A stretch of DNA of 64,000 bases from Agapanthus africanus (lineage: Eukaryota > Streptophyta > Magnoliopsida > Asparagales > Amaryllidaceae). Of this stretch, positions 11,090 through 21,074 are shown in pieces (within the stretch, counting starts at the first letter, position 1; every line of letters begins with the position of its first letter). Made by a program: the position numbers and the translations under genes. Location of the stretch: the NCBI GenBank assembly GCA_030015575.1, contig JASDDO010000016.1:68507396-68571395 (forward strand). Reading direction: 5' to 3'. Below the pieces are notes generated by a model. That model did not search any database. It was given only the letters and a program-made list of their open reading frames with translations, and was not told where the DNA came from.

Positions 11090-11545
11090 GCCAGTTTTAG
11101 GGACGTGGGGGTCCATTATTAGTTTAGGGACGTTTCGGTCCGTCGCCAGTTTAAGGACGTAGTGGTCCATATTCCAGTTTAGGGACGTGGTGGTCCGTCG
11201 CCAGTTTAGGGACGTGGTGGTCCGTCGCCAGTTTAGGGACATGGTGGTCCATTATTAGTTTAGGGACGTTTCGGTCCGACATTAGTTTAGGGACGTTTCG
11301 GTCCATTATTAGTTTAGGGACGTTTCGGTCCGACATTAGTTTAGGGACGTTTCGGTCCATTATTAGTTTAGGGACGTTTCGGTCCAATATTAGTTTAAGG
11401 ACGTTTCGGTCCATCATTAGTTTAAGGACGTTTCGGTCCAATATTAGTTTAAGGACGTTTCGGTCCATCATTAGTTTAAGGACGTTTCGGTCCAATGTTC
11501 TCATTTTGGGGCAAATATTAGTTTAAGGACGTTTCGGTCCAATAT
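11090..11545. repeat. 27-bp tandem repeats in G 3' LTR (R/U5)
   Basis: About 16 units of TTTAGGGACGTTTCGGTCC followed by a variable spacer (ATTATTAG, GACATTAG, GTCGCCAG). Each unit has GGAC...GTCC arms around a 6-nt loop. The unit is a multiple of three, so it produces a repetitive spurious ORF (DRNVPKLI units). Three more units occur outside the LTR at 21795-21880. Confidence 0.9.
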
Positions 11546-12371
11546 TAGGTGAGTGGTCGTTGGGACCCGTCGCCTCTTTGACGTCGTTGAGGAATTACAA
11601 CGACGGATGTCAAAGGAGTTCGGAGATGTACCCTCGAACCGGATGTAGATTGATTTAGGAGAGGCATTTAATTTAAGGACTTACAGCCAAGATTGGGTTA
11701 AGTCCAATTTTTATTTTTAGGCTCTGCCCGATTAGAAGAATCGATCTAAACAGGGCTCGGCCCCTTTCATTATTTTGCAAGTCTGATTTGGGCCAAGCCT
11801 TTTTAACAAGAACTCAGGAATTCTCCAAACAGGGCCTTGCCCTTTTTAAATAGTGAGTTTCAGAACTCTCTTTTTTTTTATAAACAGGGCCTTGCCCTTT
11901 TATCTGCAATTCAATTTGGGCCAGGCCCTTTTAAATAATGAGTTTCCAGAAACTCAGGAATTTTTCCAAACAGGGCCTTGCCCTTTTATTGTTTTAATTT
12001 GGGCCTGGCCCAAAACAAAGGGTTGCAGAAACCCTAGAAATCTTCAGTTTGAAGAATTCAAGTGCATGGCACTTTTGATTTGAATTTAGATCAAAGGAAA
12101 AACAAGTTCTTGTTTTCTCCTGATCATACAGAACCTAGGGTTCATATTAAGTGCAAGGCACTATTTATTATTTTTTTTTTTTTAGAACCAAGGGTTCATA
12201 TTAAGTGCAAGGCACTATTTATTTTCTGTTCTTCAGAAATTTTACCTTCTTCTTTTTGTTTCTTCTGTGTTCTTGATTAATTTTCAAGAGCTTTCCTTTG
12301 ATAATTGACTCTCTCTCTAATTCTCTCCTCCTGATTATCTGATTGATGCCTTTTGAATGAGGCTTGGGGTC

Positions 12372-12382
12372 TTATTTATAGT
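12372..12382 (-). promoter_or_regulatory. TATA box, G 3' LTR
   Basis: CTATAAATAAG on the minus strand, about 155 bp downstream (sense) of the CACGTG array. The same box is at 33402-33412 in the 5' LTR, where it would drive the element's genomic RNA with a start near 33375. Confidence 0.65.
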
Positions 12383-12534
12383 GCCCACAAAGTTGTTGGA
12401 TTTGTTAACAAAATCTTTCCTGAATAATTTTGGGAATTTTCCCACCATTGGATCTTCGATCCAAGGGTTCCTGTTTTACAGGAGAACAGAAAAGATTTAT
12501 CTAAATCTTCATTCAGTTGCTGCGCAACTCACCA

Positions 12535-13040
12535 GCAAATGACACGTGTCGCGCATCCGAGCGCTTGCGCAGTTGCGATTGCGCAACTGCGCAGACGCGT
12601 GTCGCGCATCCATGCGTTTGCGCAGCTGCGAGTGCGCAACTGCGCAGACACGTGTCGCGCATCCGTGCGTTTGCGCAGCTGCGATTGCGCAACTGCGCAG
12701 ACACGTGTCACGCATCAGTGCGTTTGCGCAGCTGCGGCTGCGCAACTGCGCAGACACGTGTCACGCATCTGTGCGTTTGCGCAGACACGTGTCGCGCATC
12801 GGTTCGTTTGCGCAGCTGCGGCATGCGCAACTGCGCAGACACGTGTCGCCCATCCGTGAGTTTGCGCAGTTGCGACTGCGCAACTGCGCAGACACGTGTC
12901 GTGCATCCAAGCGCTTGCGCAGACACGTGTCGCGCATCCGTGCGTTTGCGCAGTTGCGACTGCGCAACTGCGCAGACACGTGTCGTGCATCCAAGCGCTT
13001 GCGCAGACACGTGTCGCGCATCCGTGCGTTTGCGCAGTTA
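12535..13040. promoter_or_regulatory. G-box/hairpin tandem array in G U3 (3' LTR copy)
   Basis: About ten units of 30-60 bp, each with GACACGTGTCG (palindrome with the G-box core CACGTG) and most with the inverted repeat GCGCAGTTGC...GCAACTGCGC. One unit has CGCGTG instead. The array sits upstream of the TATA box in sense, as expected for a U3 enhancer. Long ORFs in all frames here are artefacts of the repeat. Confidence 0.8.
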
Positions 13041-13223
13041 AGTCTTTAATTAAGTTTTCTGAAGAGCCTTGCTCTGATGGGACGCGCTGTTTCGGGCGTT
13101 ACGCTGCCCATTCAGCCTCTGCCACGTGGCAAATTGCGCACTGCGCACGGAAACCGAAGCGTTGCTTCGAATTTTGAATTTTCAAAATTCAACAGAGCCT
13201 TGCTCTGATTGGGGGAAACAGAT

Positions 13224-13236
13224 GCCCCCCCACCGT
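13224..13236 (-). other. Polypurine tract of G
   Basis: On the minus strand the sequence next to the 3' LTR reads GGTGGGGGGGGCATC and then TGTTTCCCCC. A G-run at this position is the expected plus-strand primer for reverse transcription. Confidence 0.7.
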
Positions 13237-13239
13237 TGC

Positions 13240-13331
13240 GCTCACGTGGCGCGCGCGTGAGTGCAACGGTGGCAAGATCCTGACCGTCGGATCGACGAGT
13301 CAGGTGAACAGGCGCAGGCGCCTATAAATAG
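13240..13331 (+). promoter_or_regulatory. Putative promoter of the antisense gene in G
   Basis: A TATA box CTATAAATA at 13322-13330 on the plus strand, with CACGTGGCG about 75 bp upstream (13244-13252). Transcription would start near 13355 and run into the antisense gene. This promoter is inside the element but outside the LTR. Assigned from motifs and placement; no transcript evidence. Confidence 0.6.
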
Positions 13332-13354
13332 GACCCTTGGTCCTTGGTAATTTT

Positions 13355-14175
13355 TTTACCATTCTCAAGAAATTGAATTTCAGAGCCTTGCTCTTACTTG
13401 AGAACTTCCATAGCCTTGCTCTTGTGATTTCCTTAAGAACTTCCAAGTTCTAACTTCAGAACCATTATAGGTAAAATTAAATTAATTTAATTTAAATTAA
13501 ATTTAACTAATCAGAGCCTTGCTCTTATAGATCTTTGATCTAAAGGAAACCCCTTTGGGGTTTCTTCAACAGAGCCTTGCTCTTATAGATCTTTGATCTA
13601 AAGGAAACCCCTTTGGGGTTTCTTTTTTATTCACAGAGCCTTGCTCTCCAAATTTACAGAGACTCTGTTCTTAGGTTTTAACCCATGAACAGAGCCCTGC
13701 TTCATAGATCAACTAGGAAATTTTTTTTTTAAGTTTCCATGGATCTTTAAGATCCCAAAATTTTAATTCTCAGGAGTTATAAATTTTTATCACTACTGCA
13801 GAGCTAGGCTCTTTTTAAGAAGTTTTATTCCTTTGAAACAGGAGTTTGACAAATGTCACTCTGTGGCAGAGCTTTGCTCTGAAAAGAGGAGATCTTCTCC
13901 TTGTCTCTAGGGGTCCCCCTAATGGGGATATTCTCTTGGGGGTCTTTTAATTGACTGACAGTCTCATCCAATGGTGGGATTGTCTTATCAAATGATGCGC
14001 CGTCATCTTGATTTTGTGGGTCCCCCTTTTGTTCCTTACCCACTGCCTCACAGTGTGGAGCCAACTTTTTATTTATTATTATTATTATTATTATCATAGA
14101 TTTTTTTATATATTATTTTTATTAAATATTAAATGTCAGGCCACTAATGATATATATATATTTTATGCAGGAAGA
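13355..14175 (+). other. Leader of the antisense gene, with a possible intron
   Basis: Non-coding stretch between the TATA box and the ATG, filled with mini-hairpins. A 3' splice site TTTTATGCAG ends at 14170, 5 nt before the ATG, and a plausible donor AG/GTAAAA lies at 13471, which would give a 700-nt 5'-UTR intron ending in a T-rich tract. The 56 codons open in frame upstream of the ATG fall in this intron and are not counted as protein. Confidence 0.5.
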
Positions 14176-17100
14176 ATGTCTGACGACTTGTCTTTTCCTT
14201 TCGTTCGCTCAGAAGGAGGGTTCCCACACGCACCAGTGGACCGGGTAGTGTTTGCCTTGATTAAAGATCGTGATCCTGAGTGCAAACATCTCCACCTATG
14301 GGGAAGGTGGTACAGTCAGATTATCCAAGGCCGCCGTAGTTTTAGTTCCGCCTCGCCTTCTGAACCCATAGTCACGATCCCCTACGCAGATAAACCCCCG
14401 GTGGAGTATGCCGTGGAGGTTAAAAATTGGAATTCAGACGATCTTCTCCTGCCCGCAATCGGCGCTATTCCGGTACAGCCGCCGCCGGCCATAGATATCC
14501 TAGGAAGGCGAATCTGTCAGGGTGAAGCACGCCCTTGGGGACAGGCCTATAATATTGGATTGAATCCGCGACCGCTTGCTGGATACCTGCCATGGGCCCG
14601 GTACATCTTAGCAGCGAAAAGAGCTCATCTGACGAAGATCGGTTTATACTCCGCCGTCTACGTCTCGCTTTTCGAATATCCTACTCCTCCAACGTGGTGG
14701 ACAAGGGCTTTCATTGAACAATGGAATATCCCCACGCATACTTTCCTGACGGCGGATAGGGAAGTTTCTATTTCTCTAGAGGAGTTCGTCGAGCTTTCGG
14801 GTTTACCGGCGAGGGGGGAGCATTATGAGGAGCTGCTTCCTCCTGATGAGTACGTCTTTGCCACCAAGCAGGTGGTACTCGACTTAACTCCGGAAAATGC
14901 CATCCAGCATCAGCATCCGGGCCTGGTGAGGGTTTTGGAGATTTACGAGGAGCTTCATTTGGAATTGGGCGACCGAGGCGTTAGTTTCGCGGACTTCATT
15001 GCTCGCTTTATTCGCCCGGAATTTTTATCAGAGCGAGGTGATAAGTTCGCCCAACTCACTGACCCTTTTGGTTTCGGCTTGGATCGTCGGCCTTCATCAG
15101 AAATTGATCAGCGGAGTTTCTACCTTCCCGGGACTGCTATCGTCCCTTTCTCAGAGATCGCCGTCCCTGGCATGGATGAGGAGACCTTCTTCATAGGGTT
15201 CTTAGGTCTGTGGCTGTGCAGCTTCGCGCTTCCTATGCACCCACGCCTCATGCGGTCTTCTGTATTTTACCCGGCGCATCGGATGGTGGCCGGCCTGCAG
15301 TTATCAGTGGGGATCGCCGGATTGGCTTACCTTTACAACGGACTTAGCATAGCGGCGGACGCTAATGAACCTGGGGTACAGCCTGCTAACTTCCCGATGC
15401 ACTACTTCACTTCTTGGATGGAGCTGCATGTTCGGGGAGTGTTTGGTGCCCATAAAACTCCTCAGTTCTTTGAGAGATTCAAACTTCCAAGAATCATGCG
15501 ATTGGTCGGGGCTTCCATCGTGTTTGCACCTCCGCGGGAGTCCAGGGGACTGCTTCTGCGTTCGCATTTAGTCGGGGCGAAGACCTCTTTTGTGGATAAG
15601 GTCATCACCATGGGTTCCGAGACCACTAAGTCAGTGGTGTCGCTGCGAGATGACTTTAAAGGCGGCGTTTCCGTGTTGAAAGCTCGGGAAATTCTTCATC
15701 TTTATTCCATTAGGCCGGGCTACTTGGTATTTAGGCAGAATGACACGGCCCTCTTCATGAGGTATAACCCGCATCGATTTGCCCGGCAATCGAGTTATAA
15801 CCAAGGGGTCCCATTGGAAGCCTTCTTGGGAACACCTGCAGTCGGTCCAGAAGGGGTACGGAATGCGATGCATCACTTCATTCGGCTAAATACAGGCTCT
15901 TACTTTTTCATCAGTGAGCCCAGCTGTACCCCCAAGATACTCAATTCGTATGTGGCCTGGTATGCGCACGCGATGGGACCAATCATCTTGATGGAGAAAC
16001 GTTTATTGGTCGATCGTAGGGCTGCGCCTCCCGGCGGCAATCGCAAGGCTCCATTGCAGCCCAGGGTTCAGGTTATCCCTCCGACGAAAGAGGCTGGAGT
16101 CGATCGACCACGCGTGTTGGCCCCTCCGCGTGGACTGCCACTGCCCACCACGGTGGATGCCCCAACGGTACCCCGTGCTCCGACAAAGACGGCTAAAGCG
16201 GCCTCGCCGGAGTCGGGTGTAGGAGCGGACATCGGGACTCGCCGCCCGAAAGTGACTGCCAAAACCGGCAAGCGCAAAGATGCTCCGAGTGGATCCAAGG
16301 CTGGTGAAAAGAAGAAGAAGAAGTCCACCTTGTCCCTCGACGCAATTCTTAACTTAGAGCCCGCGGCTCATCCTGTCGAGACTATATGTGAGTACGGCAG
16401 CAACGAGGGTTTCGTGGTGGACCCTGAGGACACCAATCTGGCCGCTGCCATCGCAGCTTCGGAGCGATCAGCGAGACTCGAAGCAATGTTAAGCAGGCTT
16501 GCCGAGTCAGGTAATCATCAGCCTCCTTATTTGTCATTTTATCCCACTTTTTATTACTGTCTTTAGCTAATATTTGCCTCATTTCCTGCAGGTGAATCTA
16601 CTGAAAAGGCCATCGATGCCTCTCTGAAGACCTTCCAGGCGGAGGAGAAGAAGCGTGCTCTAGAAAGCGTCGGTATGTTTTACCCCGTTTTTTTTTATAA
16701 GGAAAGTTTGTTGTCTTTTTATGATAGTCGACCTGACCTTCTCTTGTTTCTTTGCAGGGGTTGTATTAATCGGTGCAAGGACCCTTCCCAAGCCTGTCAT
16801 CGAAGTCCCAGCTCCGTCGAAGCTGGCGCAAGAGCCTCGGCTCGATGCAACGACGAGGGATGCTCTGAAAAATCTGGAGGCATCCCTCTACACGGATGAG
16901 GAGGCTTCACTCAAGGAAGCTCTGATGGCATCTGCCTCATCGGCTCAAGAGGAACGGAAGCGGTCTAGACGCGAAGCGAAGGCGCGCAGAGCTGCTCTGG
17001 CCGCAGGAGCGGGCCCTAGCACTATTCCTCTCGATAATATTCCTTCTGAAGAGCCTCCAGTGGCTCTGTCTACTGCTCGTCGGCAAGTGGCGCGCGCGGT

Positions 17101-18994
17101 TCGGAGTGCCAATGACAAATCCACTTCAGGTAGTACTTCTTTCAGAATCTCGTCGTACGAATTGTAGAGTTGTTGGCTTATACGTATTCCATTTTGTAGG
17201 GTCGAGTCCAACTGAGGGGGAGGGGGAAACGACCGTCGAGCCCAAGGGAGCAGAGGACGCGGTACTCGCCGAACCCGAACCGACAGTGGACAACTTTGTC
17301 GAGGTCATGGGGCCTGGAGCCGGGATTGAAGAACCTACCGCGGAGCAAGTCGTTGATGCCGTACCCGAAGTGGCGGCAGATGAGATGATTGTCTCAGCCG
17401 AGCCGAAGGCGATAGAGGGCGAGGTACTTGAGGCTGGGGACCTCGTGGTGCCGGTGGACGGGACAGCTGTAATCGCTGATCCTGAGGGAACAGCAGGTGA
17501 GGTGGCTATGATTCCTGAAGACGAGCTAGGCGCTCCTTCTCAGGAATCGGGCAATGTTCCTATCTTGGCCCTTCCTGCCTATGGTTCCCCGCCGCCTGCA
17601 GAGCTTGAGAGCGTAACAACGGTTCCCCTTGAGTCGGGTGACGAAGCCACAGGTGGTGGTCTTCCGTCAGTGGAGGAAGGGACTACCTCAGTTTCTGCTG
17701 GCAGCTCGTCAGGTGAATTTTCGAGTCACCAGCGTTTCCATTTTTTTTGTATATATCTCATGATCTCTTCTGACAAGCTTGTCTTTGCAGGTGCGGTCAG
17801 TGCCGACGCTCCATTGCTTGAGGGAGCACCGTCAACTACCGCTTTGGCGGTGGTCACTTCCCCGTCTTCCCTCGTGCCGTCACGGATGTTGGAAGGTACG
17901 GATTCACGACTCATGCATTAATCTTTCAAAAATGTGGCTCTTGTACTAATGTTACGCCGTTGTGCCTTTTCAGGAGGGCTCTTTGATCATCTATATCAGG
18001 TGTTGCTCCCACACTTCTCCTTCCCATCCGAGCTCGCTTCTCCCTCTAAGGGTATCGGTGAGTGCCGTCTTGGTCTTTTTCGAGGGAATATAGGATCGTA
18101 TCTGACTTTTCTTCTTCCTGACTGCAGTGCCTCAGATCGAAGGAGGGGACGCCGGGCTTGTGCTGCCACCGGCGCTTCCGGCTTTGACGTCCGTTGCGAC
18201 TGGTACAAATATTCCTTCCCTCTTTTTATATGATCTTTCATCGACTTTTCGAATCATTGTTTGACCATGTTTCGTTTTTTGCAGCTATTGTCCCAGCTCC
18301 AATTCCTTTTGAATCTCAGGTCCTCTCACCGGCGGGTCCTTTCTCGCGACGCCCGTCTTCAAAGGGTGCTGTAATGAGCCTGGGTATGTTGAGCGGGTAC
18401 ATCGAAGAGCTCAACATGGATGCCCTTCCTTCGGCCGTAGATTTCGCTGTGGACGTTAACCCAATGTTGGCGGCGCTCGTAACTTTCCATAACGAAGGCG
18501 TCGTCGAATCGTGGGTTAACCACTGCAGAGAGATCGAAGCTCGCCTGCATCGGTTGGAGTCGACACGGCCTTCTCCCGAGGCTTTGGCCGCGAGTGCCGA
18601 ACGGATAGCTTGGCTTGAGCAAAGCACCTCTTATCTCCGCCATTTGGAGCAGAAGGCAGCTTTACGGCTAAAGGCGCATCAGAAATCTTCAAACGCGACC
18701 GCTTGCCTTCGTGCCGAAGTTAGGACGAATGCTGCTGAGGTGAAAGCTGTCTTTGAAGGTCTTCTTAAGCGTATATCTAATGGGCTAGCGTTGAAGCAGA
18801 AACTTGATGCTGCTGAGCGTGATGCCCAAGGCCAAGAAGCAGCTCATCAGGTTGTTGGGGAAGAGCTCGCATCCTTTACGCAACAGCGGGCTCAAGTAGA
18901 GGCGGAGCTGGCAGTGGCAGTTGATCAGGAGAAAGCATGGAAGGACGTATGCGACCAATTGCTACATCTGTGCAAGACGCTTCCTTCCCCATAA
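14176..18994 (+). CDS. Antisense gene in G: plant mobile domain + coiled-coil protein, 8 exons
   Basis: Plus-strand gene, opposite to gag-pol. Exons: 14176-16510, 16592-16672, 16758-17129, 17200-17712, 17791-17895, 17974-18057, 18128-18202, 18285-18994. Every intron is GT...AG, 69-85 nt (T-rich, several ending TGCAG), and phase 1; the sum is 4275 nt, giving 1424 aa. Residues about 150-460 resemble the plant mobile domain (aminotransferase-like family): WWTRAFIEQWNIPTHTF, SLEEFVELSGLPARGE, later MHPRLMRSSVFYP and RGVFGAHKTPQFF. Then come a basic run GEKKKKKS (possible nuclear signal), a long acidic Pro/Val-rich middle, and a C-terminal coiled coil (from EIEARLHRLES). Such domains occur in host nuclear proteins (MAIN/MAIL family) and in transposons. 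Function in the element is unknown. Start chosen because a 3' splice site lies just upstream. Confidence 0.85.
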
Positions 18995-19085
18995 TCCCCC
19001 TTGTATCATTTGTCTTTGTAAATTATATGTATATATTTTTTTATCCTTTAACACAATGTATCCTGTACTCAACCAATTTTTTATG

Positions 19086-19091
19086 AATAAA
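19086..19091 (+). terminator. Poly(A) signal of the antisense gene
   Basis: AATAAA 92 nt after the stop codon, preceded by T-rich sequence. Position fits the 3' end of the plus-strand transcript. Confidence 0.55.
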
Positions 19092-19264
19092 AGATACACA
19101 TTTTGTAATGTCTTGTGTCATTTCTCTGTCTTTCTTTTCTTTTATAATCAGTACGCCACCTTAACAACCACAATTGACGAACGATTGGGACGAGCATCCC
19201 GACCTTATTAAGAAATAACGACGGTTTAGGCCGCAGGTTCAGATCTGCTGCCTAAGACTTTCCA

Positions 19265-19445
19265 ACTCTATAAGCCGTGAGGGTCTCATAGAGACTTTTC
19301 TCCTTACGGATCGAGAGGATCTCGCAGGTGAATTTTCTCCTTAGGAATCGTGAGGATTCCCAAGTGTGGTTTCCTCTCATAAGTCGGAAGGATCCTATAA
19401 GAGAATTTCTCCCTCTTACAAGTCGAGAGGGCTCGTAAGCGGTTG
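19265..19445. repeat. Covarying hairpin cluster 1
   Basis: Five consecutive inverted repeats built on one plan: an arm of about 8-11 bp, a 5-nt centre of the type G(T/A/G)(G/A)(A/G)G, and the complementary arm, separated by TTTCTCCTT-like linkers. Arm sequences differ from unit to unit, e.g. CTTAGGAATC/GATTCCCAAG and CTTACAAGTC/GGCTCGTAAG. Same family as 21075-21605. Confidence 0.75.
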
Positions 19446-19586
19446 TTTCCCTCTTTGTCGAGAATCGACTTCAGAGAGTGAGACCCGTGGATAGTATGCA
19501 AGAGACCATTTAGGATTGACTTGCAGGGTCCCATTGTTCAGGAAGTAAGTTTTGAATCCTTACTGCCCAAGATGTGAGTTAAAGAA

Positions 19587-20413
19587 GCTCTCGTCATGGA
19601 GTGTTTGTATCCGTGAGTTGAGAAGTTTGCCGGGATTATTTGTTTCCCGAGCGCCAGGGATTATTTGTGTCCTTGGGGTTTGAAACGAGTCGAGGGTTCC
19701 TACGGAGACACTGGTGGCTCTGTGGGTCGACGCGGATCAGAAGGCTCTCGTCAAGGAGTGTTTGTATCCGTGAGTCGAGGAATTTGCCGGGATTATTTGT
19801 TTCCCGAGCGCCAAGGATTATTTGTGTCCTTGGGGTTTGAAACGAGTCGAGGGTTCCTACGGAGGCACTGGTGGCTCTGCGGGTCGACGCGGATCAGAAG
19901 GCTCTCGTCAAGGAGTGTTTGTATCCGTGAGTTGAGGAATTTGCCGGGATTATTTGTTTCCCGAGCGCCAAGGATTATTTGTGTCCTTGGGGTTTGAAAC
20001 GAGTCGAGGGTTCCTACGGAGGCACTGGTGGCTCTGCGGGTCGACGCGGATCAGAAGGCTCTCGTCAAGGAGTGTTTGTATCCGTGAGTTGAGGAATTTG
20101 CCGGGATTATTTGTTTCCCGAGCGCCAAGGATTATTTGTGTCCTTGGGGTTTGAAACGAGTCGAGGGTTCCTACGGAGGCACTGGTGGCTCTGCGGGTCG
20201 ACGCGGATCAGAAGGCTCTCGTCAAGGAGTGTTTGTATCCGTGAGTTGAGGAATTTGTCGGGATTATTTGTTTCCCGAGCGCCAAGGATTATTTGTGTCC
20301 TTGGGGTTTGAAACGAGTCGAGGGTTCCTACGGAGACACGGGTGGCTCTGCGGGTCGACGCGGATCAGAAGGCTCTCGTCAAGGAGTGTTTGTATCCGTG
20401 AGTTGAGGAATTT
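19587..20413. repeat. 157-bp tandem repeat, about 5.3 copies
   Basis: Units begin GAGTGTTTGTATCCGTGAG at about 19600, 19757, 19914, 20071, 20228 and 20385. Copies are more than 95% identical by eye. Each contains CCAAGGA...TCCTTGG arms. Located in the spacer between the 3' ends of gag-pol and the antisense gene; the 66- and 110-aa ORFs here come from the repeat. Confidence 0.92.
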
Positions 20414-20607
20414 TCGTTGAAGTCACTGGCTTCTTCGGTTGAAATGAACCGTTGAGGCTTGGTTTCGTCGTTTGACGGAATCCGCTGGGGAGGTATGGTT
20501 TCTTCTTTGTTCACGCCCTTGGATCGTATACAGGGATCGATATGATCTTAACTGTAGGGCCGAAGTTTTATCATTTCTTATTATTTTTTTTTTTTGTTTT
20601 ATTTTAT

Positions 20608-20905
20608 TTCCGCGATGCTCTATCATTTCAGCTTTTATATCGCGAAGGTCGCGATTGCCCAAACATTTCGGCTATTTTTCGCGGTGCCCAATCATTTCGG
20701 CTATATTTTTTTTATTTTTACTCGTTGCATTTTATTACGAGTCGCCCAATCATTTCGGCTATTTTTTTTTTATTTTATTTTTTTTTTATTTTTACTCGTT
20801 GCATTTTATTACGAGTCGCCCAATCATTTCGGCTATTTTGCATGCATACATTTTACTTGCTGCTTTTTATTGCAAGTTGCCCTATCATTTCGGCTATTTC
20901 GTATG
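20608..20905. repeat. Variable stem-loops with a constant GCCCAATCATTTCGGC segment
   Basis: Six iterations of a near-constant segment (GCCCAATCATTTCGGCTAT) most of which follow a different short inverted repeat: ATCGCG/CGCGAT near 20639, ACTCG/CGAGT twice near 20720 and 20800, ACTTGC/GCAAGT near 20857. T-rich tracts separate the units. Confidence 0.75.
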
Positions 20906-21074
20906 CATGAGTGGTCTACTGGCTTTCGCCGTCAACCTGAAATTGAACACCGATTTCGGCATCAGCACCGCTGCAACTGGGATATTACCAGGAGCGAATC
21001 ATCATTTGCCTCTATCGTTGTTGAACAAAGGAGGCTTATCGACCAGGGTTAGGATCCCGTCGGCTAAGGCTTTT

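Larger units (their letters stand above)
10314..13220 (-). repeat. G 3' LTR
   Basis: 2907 bp, TGTTCCCC at the left end and GGGGGAAACA at the right. It contains the 27-bp tandem repeats (11090-11545), many mini-hairpins (about 11700-13210), a TATA box in minus orientation at 12372-12382 and a U3 array with CACGTG palindromes (12535-13040). It differs from the other LTR mainly in repeat copy number, with point differences seen near 10588, 11434, 12304 and 12615. Confidence 0.95.
13063..13880. repeat. AGAGC-NNN-GCTCT mini-hairpins across the LTR/internal boundary
   Basis: Eight 13-bp inverted repeats with 5-bp arms and a 3-nt loop: AGAGCCTTGCTCT at 13063, 13194, 13382, 13513, 13571 and 13635, AGAGCTAGGCTCT at 13800 and AGAGCTTTGCTCT at 13868. 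Two are in the LTR and six in the leader of the antisense gene. Around 13513-13635 a unit of about 58-64 bp that also contains AGATCTTTGATCT and AAACCCCTTTGGGGTTT is tandemly duplicated. Confidence 0.8.

Noticed and set aside
11151-11504. 117-aa ORF repeating DRNVPKLI units (and 32183-32536)
   Set aside because: The 27-bp repeat is a multiple of three and free of stops in this frame. It lies in the LTR R/U5 region.
11090-13040. Possible CRISPR array (regular repeats with variable spacers)
   Set aside because: Eukaryotic LTR context, spacers are short and themselves repetitive, no cas genes, and both LTRs of one element carry it.
12517-13177. Long overlapping ORFs in all frames, e.g. proteins repeating RAFAQLRLRNCADTC (also 33540-34250)
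   Set aside because: Produced by the tandem U3 array, whose units contain no stops in several frames on both strands. No ATG context, domain or conservation supports translation.
14008-14175. 56-codon N-terminal extension of the antisense protein, with a Tyr run
   Set aside because: It overlaps a T-rich tract and a 3' splice site at 14170, so it is intronic; the ATG at 14176 follows directly.
14176-18994. Antisense gene as a host gene split by the retrotransposon
   Set aside because: It lies wholly inside the G LTRs with an exact TSD outside them, between pol and the polypurine tract, so it travels with the element.
19640-20311. 66-aa and 110-aa repetitive ORFs (MFPERQGLFVSLGFETSRGF...)
   Set aside because: They come from the 157-bp tandem repeat, whose length is not a multiple of three, so the frame is not kept across units.
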